A stretch of DNA of 64,000 bases from Saccharomonospora xinjiangensis XJ-54 (GTDB lineage: Bacteria > Actinomycetota > Actinomycetes > Mycobacteriales > Pseudonocardiaceae): assembly GCF_000258175.1 (NCBI RefSeq), contig NZ_JH636049.1, forward strand, positions 3,387,482 through 3,451,481, given 5' to 3'. Below the pieces are notes generated by a model. That model made no database searches. It saw only the letters and a list, made by a program, of their open reading frames with translations, and was not told the DNA's origin. Positions 43,961-51,258 of this stretch are shown one piece after another (position 1 is the first letter of the stretch; each line of letters opens with the position of its first letter). The translations under genes were made by a program, and so were the position numbers.

Positions 43961-45166
43961 ATGCCGCGCAAGGTTCTTTTCCTGTGCCATCCCGACCACG
44001 GGCACATCATCCCGAGTCTGGCCGTGGTCGAGGAGCTGGTGCGCCGAGGTCACGACGTGTGCTACCTGACAGCACCGAGCATGAGCGACGTCGTCGCGAA
44101 GACCGGTGCGACGGTGCTGACCTATGAGTCGCGCTACCGCGATTCCGACTTCTCCCGTCTCGCCGAGGACCCCGGTTACCTGCTGAGCGTGCTGCTCGAC
44201 GAGAGCGCCGCCATGCTCGAAACGGCTGTGTCCGGACTGGACGGTGTGGACGGAGTCGTCTACGACACGTCGGTGCTCTACGCCGGCCGGATCCTCGCGC
44301 GGCGGTGGGGGATTCCCTCGGCGCAGCTCATCCCGTTCTTCGCGTCGAACGAGAAGTTCTCCTACCTCAACGCCATGTACAACGACCAGGACGGCGACGG
44401 CCCCGCCGAGGAGAAACCGGCGGAGCTGCCCGAGTGGGTCGGTGCGACGATGCGCCGGATCGGAGCGCTGTGCCACGCCCACGGCGTCGAGGTGCCGCCG
44501 CACGAGCTGTGGTTCGAGGTTCCCGAGTGCAGTCTCGTGACGATTCCCCGGCGGTTCCAGTACGAGGGTGACAGCTTCGACGACCGGTTCACCTTCGTCG
44601 GACCGTGCGTCGGTCAGCGGGATTTCCTCGGTGAGTGGACGCCGCCCCGTGGTGAGAACCCCGTGGTACTGGTGTCACTCGGCGCGGTGTTCAACGAGCA
44701 CGAGGACATCTTCCGCGCCTGTGTCGAGGCGTTCGGGGGGAAGCCGTGGCACGCGGTGCTCACGGTGGCGGAAGGCATGGACCCGGACGGCCTCGGCACG
44801 TTGCCACCGAACGTCGAGGTGCACCGCTGGGTGCCGCACGTGACGGTGCTCGAACACGCCTCCCTGTGCGTCACGCACGGTGGCATGGGCACGGTGATGG
44901 AGGCACTGCGCGCGGGAACGCCGCTCGTGTGTGTGCCCACCTCGGCGCTCGACCGGCCCACCGGCTGGCGGATCAGGGAACTGGGACTCGGCGTGCTGCT
45001 CGATTCGGCCGAGATCACGCCGGAATCGCTCGCCGATGCGGTCGCATCGGTGCTGGCCGACCATGCTGCGGCCGAGGCCGCCGCGTCGATGAGCGAGGCC
45101 ATCGCCGAAGCCGGGGGCGCCACCCGCGCCGCCGACCGCCTCGAAGTCCACCTGGCGCGACGCTGA
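43961..45166 (+). CDS. Glycosyltransferase (GT1/MGT family, natural-product type)
   Basis: A 401-residue GT-B enzyme that moves a sugar from a nucleotide donor to a hydrophobic acceptor. The N-terminal acceptor domain begins [20 protein letters not shown], with the catalytic-type histidine near residue 14. The C-terminal donor domain contains [18 protein letters not shown] and [18 protein letters not shown], the signature of macrolide glycosyltransferases. It probably attaches the aminodeoxysugar made by the neighbouring genes. Its TGA overlaps the SARP ATG (ATGA-type), coupling their translation. Confidence 0.9.
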   Translation: MPRKVLFLCHPDHGHIIPSLAVVEELVRRGHDVCYLTAPSMSDVVAKTGATVLTYESRYRDSDFSRLAEDPGYLLSVLLDESAAMLETAVSGLDGVDGVVYDTSVLYAGRILARRWGIPSAQLIPFFASNEKFSYLNAMYNDQDGDGPAEEKPAELPEWVGATMRRIGALCHAHGVEVPPHELWFEVPECSLVTIPRRFQYEGDSFDDRFTFVGPCVGQRDFLGEWTPPRGENPVVLVSLGAVFNEHEDIFRACVEAFGGKPWHAVLTVAEGMDPDGLGTLPPNVEVHRWVPHVTVLEHASLCVTHGGMGTVMEALRAGTPLVCVPTSALDRPTGWRIRELGLGVLLDSAEITPESLADAVASVLADHAAAEAAASMSEAIAEAGGATRAADRLEVHLARR

Positions 45167-46722
45167 TGACCGGCCCGGCGCAGATCCAGATCATGGGCCC
45201 TGTCCGGGTCGTGAGGGCCGCACGTGAAGTGCGGATCGGAGGGGCCCGCGAAAGGGCCGTCCTGGCCAGTCTCGTGCTGGACGCGAACCGGGTGGTCAGC
45301 GTCGATCGCTTGATCGGTGCCGTGTGGGGAGGTGAGCCGCCTGCGAGCGCGCGCAGCCAGGTGGCCATCTGCGTGTCCAGGCTGCGCAGGGCGCTCAGCG
45401 CCGTGGACCTGGACAAGGCCGTCGAGACGGCAAGCCCCGGCTATCTCATGCGCCTCGACGAGCACGCGGCCGACTGGCCGAGGTTCGGCTCGCTCACCGC
45501 GCGCGCGGCTGCGAAGGCTGCAGCCGGCGACCGGCTCACCGCTGTGGCGCTGCTGCGGGAGGCGCTCGATCTGTGGCGTGGCGTGCCTTTCGAGGATCTT
45601 CCCGGCCTGCGCATCGAAGCCCATCGGCTGCACGAGGCGCGTCTCGACGCGGTGGAGACGTGCGCGGAGCTGGAACTCGACTTGGGCAGGCACGACCGGA
45701 TCGTGGCCGAACTGTCGGCCGTCGTGGCGGAACAGCCGCTGCGGGAACGCCTGCGGGCACAGCTCATGCTCGCCCAGTACCGGTCGGGACGGCGGGCCGA
45801 GGCGTTGCGGACCTATCAGGACGCCCGCCGGGTCCTGGTCGAGCAGATCGGGCTCGAACCCGGACCCGAACTGCGCGTACTGCACGAACGCATCCTGCGG
45901 GATGCGCCCACGCTGGCTCCGTCCCCTGCGGCAGGGAATCCCGTTCCGGCCGAGGCGCCTGCCACAGCGTCCGCAGTGCCCGCAGTGCCCGCAGTGCCCA
46001 CAGTGTCCGCGGTGTCCTTCGCCGCCCCCTCCACCGTGCCGTCCCAGCTACCGAGGCAGCCCGTGCCGTTCGCGGGCCGCAGGCAGCAACTGCGGATACT
46101 CGACGACGCGCTCGCCGACCGCCCTGATGCGCCGGGCACGATGGTGTTGTGGGGTCCTGCCGACGTCGGCAAGACGGCGTTGGCGTTGCGCTGGGCACAC
46201 GAGCGGGCGGAGTGGTTCCCGCACGGTCAGCTCTACGCCGACCTGCGCGATCCACAGGGAAGTCCGGTGCTGGCCTCGACCGTCCTCGACCGGTTCCTGC
46301 ACGCCCTCGGCGTGCCGCCGCAGTCCGTGCCAGGTGATCTCGCGGAGAAGGTGACGCTCTATCGCAGCGTGGTCGCCCGCAGGAAACTCCTGGTGGTGCT
46401 CGACGACGCCGCGGACTCGCATCAGGTCGTGCCGCTGCTGCCTGGTTGCGCCGATTGCCGGGTACTCGTCACCAGCCGCGACCCGCTGGCCGACCTCGTG
46501 GTGCGGCTCGGTGCGCGGCGCAGCCCCGTCGGCCCTCTGCAACCGGGTGAGTCCTGGGAGCTGCTCTCGCTGCTGCTCGGTGAGGACTGGGTCGGGCAGC
46601 GGCAGCGGGACGCCCAGCGCATCACCGGACTTTCCGGCGGCAACCCGCTGCTGCTCCGGCGTGCCGCGACAGCGGACGTCGAGCCCGCGCCGGCCACGGG
46701 CCCGTGGCGCGCGGGTGCCTGA
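45166..46722 (+). CDS. SARP-family pathway activator with a partial ATPase domain
   Basis: A 518-residue Streptomyces antibiotic regulatory protein. Residues about 1-95 form the OmpR-like winged helix (IQIMGPVRVVRAAREVRIGG, VSVDRLIGAVWGGEPPASA). Residues about 100-245 form the bacterial transcriptional activation domain (LLREALDLWRGVPFEDLPG). An Ala/Pro-rich linker leads to an NB-ARC-like segment with Walker A VLWGPADVGKTALALRW near residue 330. The protein stops soon after GLSGGNPLLLRR, so it is shorter than SARPs with full C-terminal sensor regions. SARPs bind 11-bp-spaced direct repeats; such repeats occur at 48465-48504 and 43831-43848. Confidence 0.9.
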   Translation: MTGPAQIQIMGPVRVVRAAREVRIGGARERAVLASLVLDANRVVSVDRLIGAVWGGEPPASARSQVAICVSRLRRALSAVDLDKAVETASPGYLMRLDEHAADWPRFGSLTARAAAKAAAGDRLTAVALLREALDLWRGVPFEDLPGLRIEAHRLHEARLDAVETCAELELDLGRHDRIVAELSAVVAEQPLRERLRAQLMLAQYRSGRRAEALRTYQDARRVLVEQIGLEPGPELRVLHERILRDAPTLAPSPAAGNPVPAEAPATASAVPAVPAVPTVSAVSFAAPSTVPSQLPRQPVPFAGRRQQLRILDDALADRPDAPGTMVLWGPADVGKTALALRWAHERAEWFPHGQLYADLRDPQGSPVLASTVLDRFLHALGVPPQSVPGDLAEKVTLYRSVVARRKLLVVLDDAADSHQVVPLLPGCADCRVLVTSRDPLADLVVRLGARRSPVGPLQPGESWELLSLLLGEDWVGQRQRDAQRITGLSGGNPLLLRRAATADVEPAPATGPWRAGA

Positions 46723-46784
46723 CGCGTGCGCGTTTCGGCGCGTCAAGGCCGTGACGGCAAGCCTCGGGCCCGGCCCTGCGGCTG

Positions 46785-48434
46785 TCACCGCGCTACGGGC
46801 GCCTGCCGCCGCCGCGCGAGGACGGTGTCCAGCACGGTCACCAGAGTGTCCGCGCCGCTTGAGTCCGAAAGACCTTGGACGGTGCGCCACGCCACGTGGC
46901 CGTCCGGCCTGACCAGCACCGCTCCTGAGGACCCGACGCCGTAGACCTCGGCCCATCGCGGCGAGGTGACCGCGGCGCCACCACGTCCGTCCGGGGAGAT
47001 CTCGATGGGCACGAGGTGGGTCCCGGTCAGGGCGCCCGCCTCCTTCGCCGCTGCGGCCCAGCCGCTGCCCTCGGGGGTGAACAGCGTGAAACCCGTGCCC
47101 ATCAGGTCCAGTGTGGACATACCGACGCCGTTGCGGTTGACGAGCACGTGCGGCGCCCGGTGACCGGGCCGGGCAGTCGGCACATAGGTGCGGTAGGGGT
47201 CGTCGGGCTCCGGCGGGACGGTCCCGTCAGGAACGATCGCCGCCGAGTCGTAGTGGAAGCCCAGCACCAGCCCCTCGCTGCACCGCCTGCCTGCCTGGAG
47301 CGCGATGGCGTCCCTCATCGTCAACTCCCCCTCCATCATGCGGAAGGTGATGAAGGCGTTGGCGAGGCTTTCGGCGACCGTGCGCTCCCCCACGGGGCAC
47401 CGTTCGGCCGAGTAGGTGTCGAGGAGGGCTTCCCCGGCGTGCCCCCGCAGGACGGCGGCGAGCTTCCACACGAGGTTGTGCGCGTCCTGGATACCGCAGT
47501 TCATGCCGAAACCGCCCTGCGGAGTGGAAACGTGGGCCGCGTCCCCCGCGAGGAAGATCCGCCCTTCCCTGAACCGCTCCGCCGTCACGGCCTGCTGGAG
47601 CCACGGCATGACGCCGACGAGTTCCACGTCGAGATCGGGCACCCCGACCGCCTCGCGGATCACGTGGACACAGAACTCGGGCGTGAAGTCGGCCTCGCTT
47701 CCGCCCTCCTCGGGGGCGTAGCCGGTCTGGATGATCCACCGACGCCGGTAATCGACGGCCTCGACAGCGCAGGGGATGGTGCTGCGCAGGAAGTACAGCG
47801 CGCACATCCGGTCGCGCAGCAGCGGAAGCAGATCGGCGTCGAACATGATGCTGATCATGTGCCCGAGCGGGGGTGGGCCCTCCACCCCGATGCCGAGTCG
47901 CTGCCGGATTCCGCTGCGGGCCCCGTCGGCGGCCACCGCGTAGGCTGCGCGGACCGTGAGCGTGCCGTGCGCAGACTCGACGACCGCCGAGACGCCGTCG
48001 GCGTCCTGCTCCAGCGAGGTCATCGTCGTGGCGAACCGGACGTCGGCGCCGGGCAGCGATTCGGCCGTGCGCTTGAGGACCACCTCGAACTTGTCCTGTG
48101 CGCAGAGGTAGGTGTAGGTCGGGCTCTGCGGCGCGTCCTCCTCGATCGGGGCGACCTCGCGGTGAAAGTCCGGCGCGGTCAGTGAACTGCCCACGCCGAC
48201 GGCGAGACTGTCCTCTCTGGGCAGTCCGAGCCGTTCCACCTCGTCCTGAAGACCCCACGCCCGCACCAGCTCCATGGTGCGCGTGGACACGAGGCGTGCC
48301 TTGGGAAAGATCGATGTGCTCTCGTGCCGCTCGACCAGTAACGAGGTCAGTCCGTGCCGGGAACACTCCAGCGCTGCGGTGAGCCCGACCGGCCCTCCAC
48401 CGACGATGAGGACGTCCACCTCGATGTCAGCCAT
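46785..48434 (-). CDS. FAD-dependent aromatic polyketide-type hydroxylase
   Basis: A 549-residue group A flavin monooxygenase of the size and style of PgaE/rifampicin-monooxygenase-like enzymes. Motifs: VDVLIVGGGPVGLTAALECS at the N-terminus, AVAADGARSGIRQRLGI (DG motif), FLAGDAAHVSTPQGGFGMN (FAD ribityl site, about residue 310), and a C-terminal thioredoxin-like domain with GAVLVRPDGHVAWR at the end. I chose the ATG at 48434, which gives the usual N-terminus; a longer frame adds 12 residues. It is transcribed away from the PKS operon across a shared regulatory region with 11-bp repeats, so it is probably co-regulated and hydroxylates the polyketide or its precursor. Confidence 0.88.
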   Translation of the reverse strand: MADIEVDVLIVGGGPVGLTAALECSRHGLTSLLVERHESTSIFPKARLVSTRTMELVRAWGLQDEVERLGLPREDSLAVGVGSSLTAPDFHREVAPIEEDAPQSPTYTYLCAQDKFEVVLKRTAESLPGADVRFATTMTSLEQDADGVSAVVESAHGTLTVRAAYAVAADGARSGIRQRLGIGVEGPPPLGHMISIMFDADLLPLLRDRMCALYFLRSTIPCAVEAVDYRRRWIIQTGYAPEEGGSEADFTPEFCVHVIREAVGVPDLDVELVGVMPWLQQAVTAERFREGRIFLAGDAAHVSTPQGGFGMNCGIQDAHNLVWKLAAVLRGHAGEALLDTYSAERCPVGERTVAESLANAFITFRMMEGELTMRDAIALQAGRRCSEGLVLGFHYDSAAIVPDGTVPPEPDDPYRTYVPTARPGHRAPHVLVNRNGVGMSTLDLMGTGFTLFTPEGSGWAAAAKEAGALTGTHLVPIEISPDGRGGAAVTSPRWAEVYGVGSSGAVLVRPDGHVAWRTVQGLSDSSGADTLVTVLDTVLARRRQAPVAR

Positions 48435-48464
48435 GCGCTGAGCGTGAAGCACCGCTCCAGGTGC

Positions 48465-48519
48465 GGTCAAGGTGCTGATAAGCGCGTGATAAGGCCATGA
48501 AAGACCGATTCAGTACGGT
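48465..48519 (+). promoter_or_regulatory. SARP-like operator and promoter of the PKS operon
   Basis: A ladder of heptamers with 11-bp spacing: GGTCAAG (48465), TGATAAG (48476), TGATAAG (48487), TGAAAGA (48498). The two central copies are identical and the outer two are partial matches. A TACGGT -10 (48514-48519) follows 9 nt after the ladder. Direct heptamer repeats ending about 8-10 bp before the -10 are the known binding arrangement of SARP activators. It lies in the 145-bp divergent region between the flavin hydroxylase and fabG-like genes. Confidence 0.7.
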
Positions 48520-48579
48520 GAGCCGGCACGCCGAAGGGCGCGGTTCGAGAGCGCCGGAAAAACCCTTGTGGAGTCGCGG

Positions 48580-49326
48580 ATGTTCGAAGCAGGCTCGGTC
48601 GCATTGGTCACCGGTGGGTCCCGGGGGATCGGCAGGGCGGTCGCGCTCGACCTCGCAGCGAACGGGAACCACGTAGTGATCAACTACTCCCGTTCCGAGG
48701 AGCAGGCCAAGGACGTGGTCGCCCGGATCGAGTCGGAGGGAGGCTCCGCATCGGCCATCAGGGCCGACGTCACCGACGAGAGTGCCGTGCGTGAGATGTT
48801 CCGTGCGTTGCGCTCCGAGCACGGCAGGCTCGACGTCCTGGTCACCAGCGCAGGCGTGACGCGCGACAAGCACCTCATCGCGATGAGCAGCGAGCTGTTC
48901 GACGAGACCATGGACATCAACATGAAGGGCACGTTCCTCGCGTGCCGTGAGGCGCTGCGCATCATGCAGCACCAGCGCCGTGGCTCGATCGTCACCCTCA
49001 GCTCGGCAAGCGGGCTCGACGGCGGCTTCCCCGGGCAGACGAACTACGTCGCCTCGAAGGGCGCGATCATCGCGTTCACCAAGGCGCTGTCGTACGAGGC
49101 CGCTCCCTACGGGGTCAGGGTGAACGTGGTCGCGCCCGGTTTCGTCGAGACGGACATGACCAAGGTGATTCCCACCAAGCTGCGGGAGAACTACGCCTCG
49201 CGGATCCGGCTCGGCCGGATGGGCAAGCCCGAGGAGATCGCCCACCTGGTGACCTTCCTCGCCTCTGCCCGTGCTTCCTACATCACCAGCGAGATCTTCG
49301 TCGCCAACGGCGGCGGGCTCGGCTGA
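48580..49326 (+). CDS. 3-oxoacyl-ACP reductase (FabG-like ketoreductase)
   Basis: A 248-residue SDR that reduces beta-keto acyl-ACP. The cofactor motif is ALVTGGSRGIGRAVALDLA. The catalytic Asn-Ser-Tyr-Lys set appears as DINMKGTF, TLSSASGLDG and TNYVASKGAI. PGFVETDMTKV closes the active site. I chose the ATG at 48580, with GGAG 6 nt upstream; a GTG four codons earlier is possible. It opens a rightward run of at least 17 closely packed genes. A dedicated reductase together with a dehydratase and an ACP implies a reduced polyene-like chain. Confidence 0.9.
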   Translation: MFEAGSVALVTGGSRGIGRAVALDLAANGNHVVINYSRSEEQAKDVVARIESEGGSASAIRADVTDESAVREMFRALRSEHGRLDVLVTSAGVTRDKHLIAMSSELFDETMDINMKGTFLACREALRIMQHQRRGSIVTLSSASGLDGGFPGQTNYVASKGAIIAFTKALSYEAAPYGVRVNVVAPGFVETDMTKVIPTKLRENYASRIRLGRMGKPEEIAHLVTFLASARASYITSEIFVANGGGLG

Positions 49327-49351
49327 GCACACAGCACCTTCGGAGGAGATT

Positions 49352-49672
49352 GTGACCATCGACGAACTCCGTGCCGCCGCAGCCGCACGGCAGCAGACCT
49401 GCGCCCAGATCAAGAAGATGATCGTTTCCCGGCTCGACCTGCCGATCGAGCCGGAGTGGATCACTGACGACCAGCCGCTGTTCGGCCGGGGTCTCGAACT
49501 CGACAGCCTCGACGTGCTCGAACTCTACGTCGCCATCGAGGCCGAGTTCGATGTGGCGCTCTACGACAGCGACATGTCCGTGTTCGGTTCGGTCTCGCGC
49601 CTCGCCGAGTACGTCAACCCCGACCTGCCGAAGACGGAACCCGCCGGGGCAGGCGGCGACGGCGCGGCATGA
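49352..49672 (+). CDS. Acyl carrier protein of the PKS
   Basis: A 106-residue carrier protein. The phosphopantetheine attachment serine is S52 in LELDSLDVLELYVAIEAEF. The flanking helices fit the ACP fold, with a long acidic C-terminal tail. The GTG follows GGAGGAG. It is the only ACP gene visible in the cluster. The stop overlaps the dehydratase start (ATGA), implying balanced expression. Confidence 0.9.
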   Translation: MTIDELRAAAAARQQTCAQIKKMIVSRLDLPIEPEWITDDQPLFGRGLELDSLDVLELYVAIEAEFDVALYDSDMSVFGSVSRLAEYVNPDLPKTEPAGAGGDGAA

Positions 49673-50160
49673 CGACCACGAGCGAACCGGCTGTCCTGAC
49701 GGGTCTCGACAACGACCGCATCAAGGAGATCCTGCCGCACCGGTGGCCGATGCTGCTGCTCGACAGGGTCGAGCGGGTCGAGCCGGGGATCAGGGGAACC
49801 GGGGTCAAGAACGTCACCGCCACGGAGCCGTGGTTTCAGGGCCATTTCCCCGCCGATGCGGTGTTTCCCGGTGTGCTCGTCGTCGAAGCGCTCGCACAAC
49901 TGTCCGGAGTGGTCTTCGCGCTCGCCGGTGCGGGCCCCATCGGTTACCTCGCCGGAGTGCGTTCGATGCGGTTCCGGCGCCCTGTGCGGCCGGGAGATTC
50001 GCTGTCACTGACCTCGGAGCGGACCGCGGGCGGTCGCGGGTACTGCGAGTACAAGGTCAGCGCGAGGGTGGACGGCGCCGTCGTCGCAGAGGGGTCGATC
50101 ACGATCGCCGACCCGGCAGCCACCAGTTCGAACGGAAAGGTTTTGAGAACCCGTGAATGA
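49669..50160 (+). CDS. 3-hydroxyacyl-ACP dehydratase (FabZ-like hot-dog fold)
   Basis: A 163-residue hot-dog dehydratase. The N-terminal IKEILPHRWPMLLLDRV and the catalytic histidine and glutamate in GHFPADAVFPGVLVVEALAQ (H59 and E73) match FabZ. It would dehydrate the beta-hydroxy acyl-ACP made by the neighbouring reductase, giving conjugated double bonds if used repeatedly without an enoyl reductase. None is seen here. It overlaps both the ACP gene (4 nt) and the next gene (8 nt). Confidence 0.9.
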   Translation: MTTTSEPAVLTGLDNDRIKEILPHRWPMLLLDRVERVEPGIRGTGVKNVTATEPWFQGHFPADAVFPGVLVVEALAQLSGVVFALAGAGPIGYLAGVRSMRFRRPVRPGDSLSLTSERTAGGRGYCEYKVSARVDGAVVAEGSITIADPAATSSNGKVLRTRE

Positions 50161-51232
50161 CACGTCAGCCCTGACATCGCCGTTGCAGGCCGCGCATCCC
50201 GAGGGAACGGTCTACGACACCGTCGGCGAGGCCGTCACCGCGCTGCGGTACACGACGCTGGAACAGGAGTACGACGCCATCCGCAACCGCGCGGCCGTTT
50301 TCGACCTCTCCGGAGCGCGATTGATCGAGGTCACGGGTGACGGCGCGGTGGACTACGCGCAGCGGGTGCTGGCCCGCGACGTCGAGTACCTCACGGCCGA
50401 GCGCTGCATGACGAGCCTCGTGCTCGACGGCGAAGGGGCCGTCGTGGACACCGTCGTCGTGTGGGGCAGGGAGGACGGCCTCCTGCTGGAGAGCTCCGTC
50501 GGCATGGGCGGCAGGCTGCTCGAACACCTGCGCGCGCAGGCCGGTGACGACGTGACGATCACCGACCGCACGGGTGAGCTGGTGCTGCTCGCGCTGGAGG
50601 GCCCCTACGCGTGGGGTGTGGTCGGCAGGCTCATCGACGGTGAACTCGCCGCGCTGCCCTTCGAGTCCGTTGTGGACACCACGTGGGACGGTGCGGAGAT
50701 CGTCTTCGCTCGCACCGGATCGACGGCCGAGTACGGCTACCAGATCATCGCGCCTGCCGAATCGGCGGAGCGGCTGTGGACCAAGGCCGTCGAACAGGCC
50801 GTGCCCGCCGGATACGAGGCTCTCGAACTGGCGATGTTGGAGGTCCGCCAGCCCGTCGTGAGGAGGGAAGCGACGGGCGCTGACATCGTCGAACTCGGTG
50901 CGAACTGGCTCGTGGACATCACCAAGGACGACTTCCTCGGCAGGGACGCGGTGCTGGCCGCCTTCGAGGCTCCCGCGAAGCGGCGCACGATCGGATTCTC
51001 CGGTGGTGACTCGGTGCCCGAGTCCGGCACGCCCGTGACGGTGGACGGCGAGCAGGTCGGCGACGTGGTCTACGCCGTCCGCAGCGTGGCACTCGGCACC
51101 ATCCTGGGGCTCGCGAGGATCGCCCCCGACCTGGCCGCCGCGGGGTTGCGCCTCTCGGTCGGCGACGCCGAGGTGACCACGCTGACCAGCCCGTACATCA
51201 CCCCGAAGAGCTGGAGCACTCCGATCATCTGA
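50153..51232 (+). CDS. GcvT-like (aminomethyltransferase/YgfZ superfamily) protein in the PKS operon
   Basis: A 359-residue protein of the folate-binding T-protein superfamily. YDAIRNRAAVFDLSGARLIEV, GDGAVDYAQRVLARDV and the C-terminal beta-barrel (DFLGRDAVLAAFE; GDVVYAVRSVALGTILGLARI) follow the glycine-cleavage T-protein layout. The family transfers one-carbon units to or from tetrahydrofolate or performs related folate-dependent chemistry. There are no other glycine-cleavage genes here, and it is translationally coupled (8-nt overlap) to the dehydratase. A role in the pathway, perhaps a methylation, demethylation or other C1 step on the acyl chain, is likely but undetermined. Confidence 0.8.
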   Translation: MNDTSALTSPLQAAHPEGTVYDTVGEAVTALRYTTLEQEYDAIRNRAAVFDLSGARLIEVTGDGAVDYAQRVLARDVEYLTAERCMTSLVLDGEGAVVDTVVVWGREDGLLLESSVGMGGRLLEHLRAQAGDDVTITDRTGELVLLALEGPYAWGVVGRLIDGELAALPFESVVDTTWDGAEIVFARTGSTAEYGYQIIAPAESAERLWTKAVEQAVPAGYEALELAMLEVRQPVVRREATGADIVELGANWLVDITKDDFLGRDAVLAAFEAPAKRRTIGFSGGDSVPESGTPVTVDGEQVGDVVYAVRSVALGTILGLARIAPDLAAAGLRLSVGDAEVTTLTSPYITPKSWSTPII

Positions 51233-51258
51233 TCGTCGGAGGCGAGTGAGGAGCGAAC

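Noticed and set aside
44746..45165. A longer SARP protein starting inside the glycosyltransferase gene
   Set aside because: The extra 140 codons overlap a well-supported GT gene in another frame. The ATG at 45166 gives the normal SARP N-terminus and an ATGA overlap.
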